Assembly: GCF_037042905.1 (NCBI RefSeq)
Contig: NC_087254.1
Location: 22,432,603-22,496,602, forward strand
Source of the DNA: Lytechinus pictus
Taxonomy: Eukaryota; Echinodermata; Echinoidea; Temnopleuroida; Toxopneustidae
Length of the DNA: 64,000 bases
Reading direction: 5' to 3'
The notes under the pieces: model-generated
Seen by the model: only the letters and a program-made list of their open reading frames with translations
Told to the model about the DNA's origin: nothing
The model's database searches: none
In this document: in pieces, positions 53,148-64,000 of the stretch
Position numbering within the stretch: position 1 is the stretch's first letter
Layout: every line of letters starts with the position of its first letter
Program-made: the position numbers and the translations under genes

Positions 53148-53420
53148 GGGCCCTGTCTTACAAAGAGTCACGATTGATCCAATCAATCGTAACTCTATGT
53201 AAATCCATCAGTGTCATAATTTTTTTCTACAGGAAATGTGCAAAATGTCCTTTGTAAACAAAGGAGAACACACCGAACTGTCAAGAAATCAATGTATTTA
53301 TGGATATACATTCATGTCTAGAGAAAATTTGAGCAAACATGCATTTTATATGTTGACTTTGCTGGCTTTCCATAGTTGCGATTGATTGGATCAATTGCAA
53401 GTCTTTTTAAGATGGGCCCC
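53148..53420. mobile_element. MITE 'GGGCCCTGTCTTACAAAGAG'
   Basis: TIRs GGGCCCTGTCTTACAAAGAG with GATTGATCCAATCAATCG, and CGATTGATTGGATCAATTGC with CTTTTTAAGATGGGCCC. About 270 bp, non-coding. Confidence 0.85.
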
Positions 53421-54112
53421 TGATCTATCAATTGCAGACTTGCAATTTCGATATTATGCAAATTGTCAATTCCTTACTAGCAAAACTCCCTTCTTCATTT
53501 TGTGATTACATGGAATAGTTGCAAGATGTTATATGAGATTGAAAATGTTTTTCAAGTGTGTTGTCTTTGAAGAGTAATTGTCAACTAGCTTCTACTCCCC
53601 CCCCCCCCCCCCCACAATATGAGATTTTTACCCTGAAATTTATCATATAATTGTCACAATAAACTGTTTTTAATGTCTTGATGAAAATTCTTGATCGATT
53701 AAATATGAATGTGCTATATACTGTATAATGGTAGCAAAGTCACAAAGTGCAGACTTTGTAAGGAGTGCTGTTGCAGTATATGATTTAAATTTGATTATTT
53801 ATATCTTACAGGGAAATCATTTTGGATCATTTTATTTACACTGTATTCCTATTCCCTTTTCTTAAATACAACAGTACTAAATATCTTTTTATGTACATTC
53901 AAAGTTTCTAAATGTATTTTCTTCAAATCATTGTTTAAAATATTAGAGAAATTATGTATAGATGCTGTAAATATGTGATGTGGAATTGCAAGAAAATTTT
54001 CAATAAAATACGAATGCTGAAATTATTTTGAATATGTGCACGGAAGGTTTGCTTTAGAGATTTTCATGGATAGTAATTGTTTGAACAAGAGTGAAAACTG
54101 GCTTACAAACCA
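53421..54112. other. Intergenic, nothing recognised
   Basis: AT-rich with a C run near 53598-53613; AATAAA at 54002-54007 is a possible but distant polyadenylation signal for IDO. Confidence 0.4.
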
Positions 54113-54312
54113 GTGTGTTGGCTCATTTGGTAGAGCATCCATCTCACAACCGGGAGGTCGGGAGTTCAAACTCTGGCCACGTCAGACAAAAAGACGTAAA
54201 AATACAGGAGTTGCTGCTACACTTTTTGGTGTTCAACATATGTAAGGGATAGAGCCTCATCAATCTGGTGCTGCATAGTGGATGCTAGGCCCATGATCAA
54301 TTGGGCAAAATG
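54113..54312. mobile_element. tRNA-derived SINE
   Basis: GGCTCATTTGGTAGAGCATC (A-box/D-arm), ATCTCACAACCGGGAGGTCG (anticodon arm and variable region) and GGGAGTTCAAACTCTGGCC (B-box/T-arm) follow tRNA order and spacing. The downstream tail (AGACGTAAAAATACAGGAGT...) is unrelated to tRNA. Likely a SINE; tail boundary approximate. Confidence 0.7.
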
Positions 54313-54375
54313 AATTTTGAGATTGTTTCTATTCTCAGATTTCTAATTCAAACAATAAAATTTACATTTTTGTTT

Positions 54376-54405
54376 TTGTCTCACCTGCATAGCAGAGTGA
54401 GACTA
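54376..54405. repeat. Fragment of the CTCACCTGCATAGCAGAG element
   Basis: TTGTCTCACCTGCATAGCAG followed by AGTGAGACTATGG matches the left end of 1443-2390. The adjoining sequence to about 54600 diverges, so I cannot extend the element. Confidence 0.7.
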
Positions 54406-55149
54406 TGGCAGATGAACAAATTTCCATGCAGTGCTGTGGATAAATTGTAGCTACATCACAGCCCCATGGCAAATTTGTGGTGTAAGGTCTCATTTTGAAG
54501 CTAGAACTATAGGCTAATAGATCAATACAATGTCATCAACAAAAACTACAGCACATTAAGTTTAAAGTTACAGGGGTGGCGGAGCAGATGGATGCGGAAA
54601 ATGATAAAGTGTTGAAATGTGATGCTTAACTCATGATTTTTGTTCATTTAAAGCATTTGTTGAGTTAAATATCACTACTTAAACAAAATAAAGTTCATTT
54701 ATTGTAAAAAACTTACTTTTTGAACTTTTTCAATGTCCCTATACAGTTAAATTATTAATGATCTGCCTCATTAATATATTCATTTCAGTAGGAAAAGTTA
54801 GCCAGTATATACATTCAACAACCTTTTTTTTTCCTAATTTCTTTTAATTTCAATTATAATTTCACTTTATAATTAATCAAAGACTCTACGCATCACTTTT
54901 TTAAGTTTATGTACATTCATAAAAAAAGATATAGGCATGCAGGTAATTTTTTTAAAAGTTAATTAACTTAAATAACAACTAAAACATGTATTATTATGCC
55001 ATGGCTGTCAGTTTCACATTTCTAGTCAGTTTAAATGCAAAGAACAACTAAGATTTGACAACTGAAAATATTCAAGAATTAGCTACATGAGTATGTTAGC
55101 TCCAATCTGCAACCTATATCTGATTAGTAAATTTTAGCAAAAATTGTTA
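54406..55149. other. Intergenic, nothing recognised
   Basis: AT-rich sequence with no exon or clear repeat. Confidence 0.45.
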
Positions 55150-55750
55150 AAGGGATGGTCCGGGCTGAAAATATTTATATCTAAATAAATATAGTAAAAT
55201 TCACAGAGCAAAATGCTGAAAATTTCATCAAAATCAGATAACAAATAACAAAGTTATTGAATTTTAAAGATTTGCATTATTCCGGTGAAACAGTTCTAGG
55301 CATGTCTTCATGAATATTCATTAGGTGGGCTGATGATATCATATCCCCACTTGTTCTTTTGTATTTTATTATATGAAATTAGGTTTATTCAATATTTTTC
55401 TACCAAGAACTAAAACAATTGGATGGACAACTGATTAAGTGCATTGGTTATTTATTGCCACAACTTATTTCATCATAATTGAGACGCACCATTTTACACA
55501 TATGTATGAAAGAATTATGATTTCATGTAATAACATAAGAAAAAGGAAAGTGGGGATGTGACATCATCAGCCCACCTAATAAATATTCATGACGATGCGC
55601 GTATGATTGTTTTCACAAAATATTGATAAGCTTTAAAATTCAATAACTTCGTTATTTGTTATCTGATTTTGATGAAATTTTCAGCATTGTCTTATGTGAC
55701 TTTTACTCTATTCATTTAGATATAAATATTTTCAGCCTGGACCATCCCTT
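55150..55750. mobile_element. MITE 'AAGGGATGGTCC', copy 2
   Basis: TA|AAGGGATGGTCCGGGCTGAA and GCCTGGACCATCCCTT|TA ends. It shares the interior with 20751-21272, including inverted ATTAGGTGGGCTGATGAT blocks near each end. Confidence 0.92.
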
Positions 55751-56379
55751 TAATTATTTAATTTGTTAACTTCATTTATACTACAGTATTTTAAAGTTTT
55801 TTATCATTGCAAAAAAAACTTTCTTTTCTATTCATGGTGTAGTGAACAGGGGCGGATCTAGACCAAAAGCTTCGGCCTCTGTTACGGTATGTTGGTTGTT
55901 CTGCTGAACTCCGTTGGCTCTACTCACCAAGTACAGGAGAAATTGAAAAAAATAAAAATGTTAAAAAACTCCTCGAAACAGACGGCTGCCAGCTGTCTAG
56001 GGCGGATCCAGCCTCCGCCAATAGGGGGGGGGGGGGGCGAATTTTTGTTCACCCATATTATGGGCTGCTCAAAGTTGATTTTTGTTTGTTTCTTTGAAGG
56101 GGTTGTCCCAGTGGCGTAATGAGCAAACAATTTTGAGGGGGTCTATATGGCGTATCGCATAAAATTAATAAAAAGTTGCGAGGGAGAGAGCAAAAATTTT
56201 GACATTTTTTTTTACAAATATCCAAGTTTGTGATAGATTTTGACATAATTGGAAAATTATATCCTTTTATTTTTTTTTTTTTTTTGGGGGGGGCAAAAAA
56301 CCCATGTCCTAACAGTCATTTCTTAGCTTTATTCTTATAAACAACATAAATGTGTAATAATTGCATAAGCCCTAATTAA

Positions 56380-57710
56380 ACAGTGAGCGCGAAGTGCGAG
56401 CTGAACAATTTTGAAATTTCAGGTATTTTATCCTGAATTTAACATTCTGGGCAATGTTTGTGACCCTGAACAAAATGCAAATCTAACTAGATAATTACTG
56501 CGAGCGTGAAGTGCGAGCAGAAATTTTTATAATGCGTCCTTACCTTGTCAAAAAGGGACCTGTTAAGGACGTTTTGCAGTTAGCCATTAAGACGATGCAT
56601 ATTTCAATGATTAAATAATGCGAGTGCGAAGCGCGAGCTGAAAATTTGTTGACGTTCCAGCCTAAAAATTGACGTTCTATGCACTTTTTGTAATCATGAA
56701 CAGTAAAGGTATATAACTAAACAATTGATGCGAGCGCGAGCAGAAAAAGAGATTTCAAACCTAAAAAACGGGACACTATTCATGTTTTGTAAATCACTGA
56801 TGAAAAATGTTGGGTATAATTTGGTATTTTAGTTCATTAATGATGCGAGCGCAAAGCATGAGCAGAACATTTTTGATATTCTGATCTGAAACTGGATAAA
56901 AGCACATTTTGAGTAAAGATTAAGCTGCGTATCTCAATAAACATGTTAGAGTTAGACAGAATCTGGAAATTCTGAATTCATTTCATCATAAAAGTCAACA
57001 ATGCGAGCGCGTAGCGCAAGCTGAAAATATTTGATATTCCGATATGAAAAGGATCAATTTAAGCACTGTGCAGCTAAGGAAATTGTGAAGTGGATGTGGA
57101 TAGCACTTAACAAAATTATGATGCGAGCGCCAAGCGGGAGCTAATATTTTATTATTTTGACCTATAGGATCGGGACATTCTAGGCCTAAGGACATTTTGT
57201 CATCATATGAAAATAATGACTATCTTCCTATTCCTCTTCCTAAGCGCGATATGAAACTTGTCGATATTCCTTTCTTAAAAAGGGACAATTTAGTTCTTAT
57301 AGGAATACATAAAACATATTTTTATTTATCTAATAAGCATAATTAGTGCGTGAAATTTGGTGACATTGAGGCCTAAAAACTGGATATTTTAAGCACTTTT
57401 GTAATCATGAATAGGATTCATGGGTTGATATATTTTTGAAAATAAATGAATGCGAGCGCAAATAATGAGCCGAAATTTTGTATAAACTGTCATAAATGCT
57501 GGATTTTAAGTAGTTTGCTATAGAATATGTAGGTATATATGTCTCACCCTTCAAATGCGAGCACACAGCGCCAGCTCATAGGGCCTTCGTTTTTTTTTAC
57601 AATCGGACACCTGAAAAGGGATATTTTGATAATCTTATGGAATACACAGAGACAATATAGGTAGGCCTACTTGGCAAATCAAATAATGCAAGCGCACGGC
57701 GCAAGCTGCA
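56380..57710. repeat. Degenerate array of TGCGAGCGCGAAGCGCGAGC units
   Basis: Cores at about 56382, 56500, 56620, 56730, 56845, 57002, 57122, 57451, 57556 and 57688, mostly 110-160 bp apart, one further core at 58557 beyond a MITE. Each GC-rich core is nearly self-complementary and is followed by AGCTGAAAATTTTTG-like sequence in an otherwise AT-rich unit. Inverse-orientation cores lie at 59284, 59401 and 59691. Confidence 0.85.
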
Positions 57711-57860
57711 AAATGTTGGTATTCAGGCTTTACAACGGACATTTTGCAGAGCTCTTTAAAAAAATCAATAAGTAAATCAAACAAAATAATGAAAGCTCGA
57801 TGTTCGAGCTGATCTATGTTTTGTATATTGACTTCAAAACTTGATATTTTAAGCTACATA

Positions 57861-58505
57861 CAGTTTAGGCCAGAAGTATACATATACACCCAGGAAATTC
57901 AAAGAAAAGTTGACACTTGCCAAACATAAAATTCCTGTATCTTATAAAAATATTTGTGCTATCATGACGAATTTGATATCAAACAAATGAGTATATCATG
58001 CCCCTTCATCACATTGCTTTGTCATCAGGAGCTGATAAATATTTAGGTGTCATTTTTTCTCCAAAAATCTTTATATTTCAGACAAATTAAAAATAAAACT
58101 TGACAAAAACATTTCATATTTGTGCTAGTTACTTCTCAACACAAACATTTCAGATTACACTTTTTTGTTCAGTGGTGACATCATGATACAAAATGTAATA
58201 TAAATCATAGATTTGACATTTATATATTTTTATGAAACGATGTTTAAAAATATAATAAACAATAGAAAACCTATTTGGCACGAATATTACTTTTTTTCTT
58301 CAAAGAAAATTCCACCTGAAATATATTTGAATCCCAACGACATCCCATCCATGTGAAAGAGTTTGATATGCTCTTTCATTTGATACCAAATTTGTCATGG
58401 TAGAGTTCATATTTCTGAAGATATAGTAAAGTTTATGATGTTTGCCGGCAAGCGCACAAATTTCACTGAATTTCATGGGTGTATGTAAGATTTTGGCCTC
58501 AACTG
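57861..58505. mobile_element. Tc1-like MITE
   Basis: TA|CAGTTTAGGCCAGAAGTATA with CATATACACCC at the left, and GGGTGTATGTAAGATTTTGG with CCTCAACTG|TA at the right. The CAGTTNAGGCCNNAAGT...ACATACACCC layout is typical of Tc1-like inverted repeats. The body holds a further inverted pair (TTTGATATCAAACAAATGAG / CTCTTTCATTTGATACCAAA). No transposase. Confidence 0.87.
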
Positions 58506-59092
58506 TATCTGCCTATTGAGCAAGATACATGTATGTATCACATCGAATATGCAATGCGAGCGCGAGCGAAAATTTAATGATATAGTGACATGAAATATTA
58601 AAAAAAATTATTTTCCAAGTATTCCCCTGACCTTATTTTATTCACTCGTCTTCCTCCTCTCACTGTTCCTATTTTTCCCTCCTTTCTTCCCCCGCCCCTT
58701 TTTTTTCATTTTTGCTCCGCCAATAGGAGGGGGGCCCCCTGGATCCGCCTATGACTACATAAAATAATGATAATGAAATAGATTTGGTGTATATTGACTT
58801 GAAAACGGGAGGTTTTAGTACAACAGGACATATATCTCGTTAAAAAGACATTGCGAGCACCAGGAACAATGAAGACATATAGGCCCTAAGCGAAGAATGT
58901 TTCATAAAGTTATGAAGAAAAATTATGTAATATAACATTATAATGAATAATAATTTCTTCTTTCCCACTAGGTTTCTCTTCCTTTCTCGCTCTTTTTCTA
59001 CTTTTCCCCGTTTTTTTTGGTCAGCCAATGGGGGGGGGGGGGGGGGGGGGGGGGCACGCGCCCCCTCATGCCCCCGCAGTTACGCCACTGTA

Positions 59093-60092
59093 TGTATACA
59101 TATGCTTCTTTTTCATGACTACTTAAAGTGATTGCCCCATTTTAAGGTCTTAATATAAAACATTTCCTGTCCGTGCTTACGTTTGCATTAGTGGATTGGT
59201 GAGATATGTATACTCTTAATGGATTCCTTAAAAAATAGTCCTTAAAATATCCCTGTTTGGGGACAATATTTACAAACATTTCAGCTCGCGCTTCGCGCTC
59301 GCATCATTGGTTAGTGAAATACGCATGGTCTTCGTGAATTCCTAAAAACAAGCCTTAAAATGCCCCTCGATCTTTAGGTCTGAATTTCCTAAATATTCAG
59401 CTCGCGCTTCGCGCTCGCATTATTTGATTAGTGAGATGCGTATGTTAACCATGATTACAATAATTACAAGTGCTTCATTTGTTTAGGTGTAATTCTAACA
59501 AAATCAGCAAACGCTTGGCACTCGGCATCAGATGGCTATGGTGAGATATGTATACTCTTAATGGATTCCTAACATAGCTCCCTGTTTGGGGTCAAAATAT
59601 CAAAAAAAAATCCGCTTTGGCTTCGCGCTCGAAATGCTTAGCGAGACAGGTATAATGTCCTTTTTTAGGTCTGAATATCATAATTTTTTAACTCGCGCTT
59701 CGCGCTCGTAGTATTTGATCAGTGAGATACATATCCTGGCAAGAGAGAAGGGAAGAGAGAAATCGAAACTTTATCCACCTCTATGCTCAACACATTAGTT
59801 CCCATTTTTCCCATGATCCCTCCTTTTTTACAATTTTATTTATTGTTTATTACTTCAAAACCTTGACAGTTGACCCATTCATTATAACTGTTTCTATTTT
59901 CTCCTTTGCCCTCTCTTCACTCTTTTCCATATGCTGACATACACCTCACTTTTAATATCATAATTATACCAGCTATCCGGAGCTATACTTCAGATGTTAC
60001 ACAACTATTTACTTTACACGCCCATCTCATACACAACAAATGCCGCAGTGTTGGGTAAAGAGCATGGGCAGTGCCCAGTGATCCGTGGATTC
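59093..60092. other. Intergenic with inverse-orientation palindrome cores
   Basis: CAGCTCGCGCTTCGCGCTCG at about 59282 and 59399 and ACTCGCGCTTCGCGCTCG near 59690 are in the opposite orientation to the array at 56380-57710, suggesting a second inverted copy. The rest shows no exon. Confidence 0.55.
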
Positions 60093-60513
60093 GGGGGGGG
60101 GGGGGGGGGGGCTAGTCAAAAATATTGCTGTACACAAGTCATGCGTGACCAAAAAAAAAAAACACGTTTATGGTTAAGGGTATAAAAAAACACCGATTTT
60201 CAAAAAAAGGGTAGTTTTGAAAGACTGGTCAATGGTCAATCGCGGGGTCAAACGTATTTAGGGTATGTTTATTTTTCCAAAGCTTTTTTTTAAACTAGCC
60301 AAACGTGTTTAGTGTATGTTTTTTCCCCAAGCTTTTTTCCCTTTGTCATATTCTAGCGACAACTTGTCTAAGGGCCAAAGTGTGTAAATAAAGCCCGCGA
60401 AAAATTGTTTAGGGGGTTATTTTGCACACATAGAAAAACTCGTTTAGGGGATGTTCGGAAATAATTTGGTCACGCATGTGTACAGCAATATATTTGACTG
60501 CCCCCCCCCCCCC
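60093..60513. mobile_element. G/C-run-bounded TIR element
   Basis: The G run plus TAGTCAAAAATATTGCTGTA with CATGCGTGACCA at the left mirrors TGGTCACGCATG with TACAGCAATATATTTGACTG and a C run at the right. The inside has repeated CGTTTAGGGTATG and AAGCTTTTTT motifs. About 420 bp, non-coding. Confidence 0.82.
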
Positions 60514-61818
60514 GCCGGTTTGTGGTGGCCGTGCAAATAATGGGTAGGAATGATTCTTCAACAGTTATTGTTATTATATTGCTTGTTTCAGTATATAAAA
60601 ATGTAATTGGGACGTGATTGTACACTAAAATTTCATCACACATTTCCATATCCATACATGTTACCCCTTCTACAAAACTCCTGAATGTAATTTCTATTCA
60701 AAATCTGCTCTTTTGTTTTTTTTTCTTTGAATTGATGCTTTTATCGCACAGGTAAAATCGATTTTATACATAGCTGATCGTCAACAAAACAGGGTGCCGA
60801 GTAAAATAATTAAGTACTACAGCTGGCCGGTAAATGTCTTCTTTTTATGAAATTAATGGAATTCGAGCATTATTTTAAATAAACCAATTTTGTTATTACT
60901 TAACCATTGCCTGGGATTGAGTTGTCAAATAAAAGAGCAGATTTTGAATTATTTAGATATGTGCTATTTTTTTAAAATTCAGATTCCGCCCGCCAAGTGA
61001 ATTTTACTTGTCCTTTCTTCAAATTGTTTTACCTACTAAAGTGTGAATAAGGAATCATTCGAATTATGTGATATGAAAGAGGAAATGTTATGCTTTATAC
61101 AATGATCATTTGTCTTTTGTAATTAAAGTATGGTGAATCATTGCCAATTCTCAGTTTCGTTTTTCTGGGACGCATTGTATTGGTCGTAATAATGGATTTA
61201 TTATGACTTAAGTATACTTTCTTCATTTCGCTCTTCATTGAAACTGTATGTTCTTGTGTTCATAATTTGGTCATAAATCCCCCCCTCTCTCTCTCTCTCT
61301 TGACCTACTTTCCAATTCCATTCTTGACTTTAAGCGAAATCTCAAGAACAATTTCAAATGCTAGAAACAAACGGCCGAATACAAACATATATATGATTCA
61401 TCCCTCCTTTATTGATTCAACGTATTTTCATTCACATATACTTTCCATGTTTCTTAATATGCATATCATATGCAGATAAAAGATTGCCACATCAACCAGA
61501 TATTATAGAGAACTGTTGATAAGTTTACGTTACTCATAAAATGATTAAAGAGAAATCATTTTGTATCTTTTATAAGCTTCTTCAGGAATTATCTTTTAAA
61601 ACTTTCCATGAGAGATATGTTTTGTATTATCCTAATGGATTTCCCTATTTTTGTTCACACTTGAACCTTGATATTTTTAAGACAACCATCAATGATTTAT
61701 ACATGTATATGTTATTATCTATTAACCTTATCATTCTTATAAATATTGCTTTTTATTATATCATTGTTATTTATTAAATAATACCAATCGTTAATGACAT
61801 CATTGGTATTATTACCGT
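60514..61818. other. Intergenic, nothing firm
   Basis: Contains a short inverted pair (CAAAATCTGCTCTTTTGTTT near 60699 and AAATAAAAGAGCAGATTTTG near 60928) and a (CT)n tract near 61283. TCTGGGACGCATTGTA at 61164 resembles one end of the CAGTGCGTCC element, without a partner. No exon recognised. Confidence 0.5.
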
Positions 61819-61824
61819 TTTATT
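61819..61824 (-). terminator. Candidate polyadenylation signal for the subtilase gene
   Basis: AATAAA on the minus strand (TTTATT here), about 96 nt past the stop codon at 61920. Confidence 0.45.
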
Positions 61825-61919
61825 TACTCATCTAAAGATTCAGTTGAATATTCAACATTTTAGGGCTTTTGGGAAACGAATAATTGAAAAGGAAGGTGGT
61901 TAGCAGTTTTGGGAATCAT

Positions 61920-62056
61920 CTATGCAACATAGAGCAAAAGATTTGGGCTACCGGTTCCAGGGCTAGTGATTTGGTCTGGGGTTGCATTATCGATCAGTTT
62001 ACCAGTCACCGAACTTGGAGACATGTCAGCATTCCCCCTAATAACTGCAGCAGCTC
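61920..62056 (-). CDS. Subtilisin-like (S8) serine peptidase, terminal coding exon (partial gene)
   Basis: After a minus-strand acceptor TCATTTCAAACAG, two bases complete a Gly and then 44 codons read AAAVIRGNADMSPSSVTGKL to GSPNLLLYVA and TAG. This is the end of a proteinase-K-type subtilase: in the family the catalytic-serine motif GTSMAxPHVAG is followed directly by AAxI...P.LSPxxVxxxLxxxAT and ends GSPNLLLY. The phase (G|GA) fits a preceding exon ending in HVAG. The catalytic Ser, His and Asp are therefore in upstream exons; I searched 62057-64000 on this strand for GTSMAxPHV and did not find it, so they should lie beyond the window. Function as a secreted or lysosomal protease is inferred from the family only. 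Confidence 0.83.
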
Positions 62057-63188
62057 CTGTTTGAAATGATGATAGAGACAAGCTTCGTTATCGAATGGCG
62101 GGAGATGATATATTGCTTAAAGAGAATAATCCTATTCTCTTTTCAAGCACATGTAAAAAGTGGGGGAATAATAATTAGCGAACAATTGCACTTCCATGTA
62201 TACGTTATTTCCAATTACATAGAGCTTATGATTCTTGAGGAGAGTTCTGAATTCTAAAATTCTCAAATAAGTTTCAAAGGAGACCAGGTGAAAGGTGCGA
62301 TATAAATAGCAGGATAATGTATTTATATTATTTTAAAAGATGTCACTACTTGAAATAATATTACTAAAACGCTTGGTCCGAAATATAAAAATCTTTATGA
62401 GGGGAAAATCTAGAAAACTAGCAATTGTAGGCCTTTATCAAATTTTACATTCGGAATGGGGATGTTAATAGCCACCTTTCGCAAACCTCAGGGACGGTAA
62501 CATTAGGGTCCCCTAACACAAAAGTTAACGATTAATCATACACTTGATTTTTAAGATTGACTGTACATTATAGTCAATAGAATCAAACGTAGAAAACTGC
62601 TCTACAATCATTGCTAAGCTTTGTGTTACAGGCCCTATAGATCTGCTTTTCGTGTGCAAAATTCTTTCACGCGACACCCGCACCATGCTGCGAGATTAAA
62701 TCCTGCTTTCATGCATGTACGACTGATGGTCATCATCGTATATGCCCCCTGAGCCGGCGGGGAGTCTCTACTATGACAGCTGGCTGGAGATATTCGAAAT
62801 GCAGGGCCTACAATAGATTATGACATGGATAAGAAAGTGGTTTTTCAAACAAATCGAGTACATATTGAGTGAGGAAAAAGTTACTGAATTAAGGCTTAGA
62901 TATAGATCATTACAATCCATCAAATCGATAATGCATTAAATGTGGATTATTGATGGATCACTGGCAATTGATTCCATGGGTCAGATCACCTCTCCAGTCG
63001 AAACCATTTCGCATGCGTTGATATGTAAACGGCACATGCAATAAGCCTAAACGTCTGAACACCAGCCGATTTTGAGTGTTTTTTTTTTCTTTCGCTTACT
63101 CCTCCTACACCAACAATATGCCTCTAGCACACAATGTAATGGGCATTATGTTTTACTTTCCTCAGAAATGGGGGATTAGATTCAAATT
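62057..63188 (-). other. Presumed intron of the subtilase gene
   Basis: No further subtilase exon recognised and no clear repeat found in this stretch. Confidence 0.5.
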
Positions 63189-63481
63189 CCCGGGGGACCA
63201 CTTCCATTGATGAGTGAAAACCAGGCGCGACCATGGAGTTTCGAAAAGCACCCTAAACAAGGGAAGCAAGTCTTTTCCAGATTATGAAAATGCATCTCTT
63301 AACAAGTATTTAGCTTGTGAAACCATACAAGTATTGAAAATATATCCCCCTTTTCAGTATTTTAAACATCGTTTTTGACACCCTTATAACGTTACATAGG
63401 CCTATACGTAACGTACTTGCCCACTCTTTTTACGCGTGGTCGCGCCTTGTATCCACTCTTCAATGGAAGTGGGCCCCCGGG
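63189..63481. mobile_element. MITE 'CCCGGGGGACCACTTCCATT'
   Basis: CCCGGGGGACCACTTCCATT with CAGGCGCGACCA at the left matches TGGTCGCGCC with AATGGAAGTGGGCCCCCGGG at the right, imperfectly. About 290 bp, non-coding. Confidence 0.82.
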
Positions 63482-64000
63482 CGGCCTCTCGAGCTCAGGC
63501 GGGAACCAAATGTGGCTCTGGAAAGTCGTCCCTATCGGATATATCGCTGTTATCAAAGTAGCAACCAGAATTTTGCACACGAAACGCAGATTGAATGTTT
63601 CCGTTCCAGATGCGAAACGAAAAAAATCTCATGTCACACAATTTGCATTGCAGGACAGAGTTTTACGACCATGACGAAGGGCCCAAAAGTCTTTTCCTAA
63701 ATCAACTACCGTCGTAAATAAGCGTTCGCGTTCTCCAGCGAAAGGTCGGGAATGGCTGTGAATAGAACAATCGAGTGTGAAATCCCAACATCCAACACAA
63801 ATTTTCCCATCACCCAAGATGCACCTGTCTTCGATATCGTGCACAAGCAGGGCCCTGCATGGTAACGATTTTTTGACTGGGGGTACTGATGTAAATTCGA
63901 AAAGCAAGAAAAAAGGTTGTATATGAATTTGTTACCCCCTATTTTGTTCACCTAATATGAAGGTTTTATTCAGCTTGGGTCGGCTGTATTTGGCAGTTAA
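63482..64000. other. Unassigned right edge
   Basis: Less AT-rich than the surroundings, with overlapping open frames on both strands (63417-63700 plus, 63629-63951 minus) but no domain or splice structure I recognise. Confidence 0.4.

Larger units (their letters stand above)
55851..59092. mobile_element. Nested composite of G-run-bounded TIR elements
   Basis: GGGGCGGATCTAGACC (55851) and GGGCGGATCCAGCCTCCGCC (55999) face CCCCCTGGATCCGCC (58736-58750), with CTCCGCCAATAGG on both sides (56012, 58715). A second pair, CAGTGGCGTAATGAGC (56109) and GCAGTTACGCCACTG (59075-59090), brackets most of it. The two pairs overlap rather than nest cleanly, so at least two insertions are joined. Inside lie the palindrome array and a Tc1-like MITE. 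Boundaries are approximate. Confidence 0.6.

Noticed and set aside
54113..54190. Functional tRNA gene
   Set aside because: Boxes A and B are present but the acceptor stem does not pair and the sequence continues into a SINE-like tail.
63629..63951. Overlapping minus-strand frames as a possible upstream subtilase exon
   Set aside because: No subtilase motif, no GTSMA or HGTHVAG sequence and no phase-compatible splice site adjoining the terminal exon.

Overview
This is a eukaryotic (animal) genomic window: AT-rich, intron-rich, with canonical GT-AG splice sites and many short inverted-repeat transposable elements. Its repeat families look like those of marine invertebrate deuterostomes. An echinoderm, perhaps a sea urchin, is my best guess, but this is a judgement from repeat style and protein sequence, not a database match. 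No bacterial features or CRISPR array were seen.

Three protein-coding genes can be assembled from exons. (1) COX19, complete, minus strand, 9782 down to 4872: three coding exons, 92 residues, with the twin CX9C motif of a mitochondrial copper/cytochrome-oxidase assembly factor. (2) An indoleamine 2,3-dioxygenase (IDO family), plus strand, 17372-49265: thirteen coding exons, 1383 nt, 460 residues. It keeps the heme-ligand histidine (His358) and most active-site residues, and carries a C-terminal extension ending in a hydrophobic segment. (3) The last coding exon of a subtilisin-like (S8) serine peptidase, minus strand, 62056 down to 61920; the rest must lie beyond the right edge of the window.

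Layout. 1-4.8 kb: intergenic, with a tandem-repeat transposon carrying DR1-like motifs, a Tc1/mariner-like TIR element and a MITE. 4.9-9.8 kb: COX19, with a decayed non-LTR retrotransposon in its first intron. 9.8-17.2 kb: intergenic, with a TIR element built around a minisatellite, a second decayed non-LTR retrotransposon, a near-perfect hairpin and two copies of a MITE just upstream of IDO. 17.2-49.3 kb: IDO, whose introns are full of nested MITEs, foldback elements, SINEs, microsatellites and an array of YY1-like sites. 49.3-61.8 kb: intergenic and repeat-dense, including a nested composite with a degenerate array of a GC-rich palindrome. 61.9-64 kb: subtilase terminal exon and upstream intron.

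The most interesting biology is in IDO. First, the protein ends in a 19-residue hydrophobic stretch directly before the stop codon, so it looks like a tail-anchored membrane protein, whereas characterised IDOs are soluble. Second, the exon that lines the distal-heme substrate pocket exists in two diverged copies of identical length and phase (28631-28764 and 31891-32024). The downstream copy has canonical splice sites. The upstream copy is fully open and looks closer to vertebrate IDO, but lacks an AG acceptor by one base. COX19, IDO and the subtilase do not form an obvious functional unit; their proximity looks incidental.
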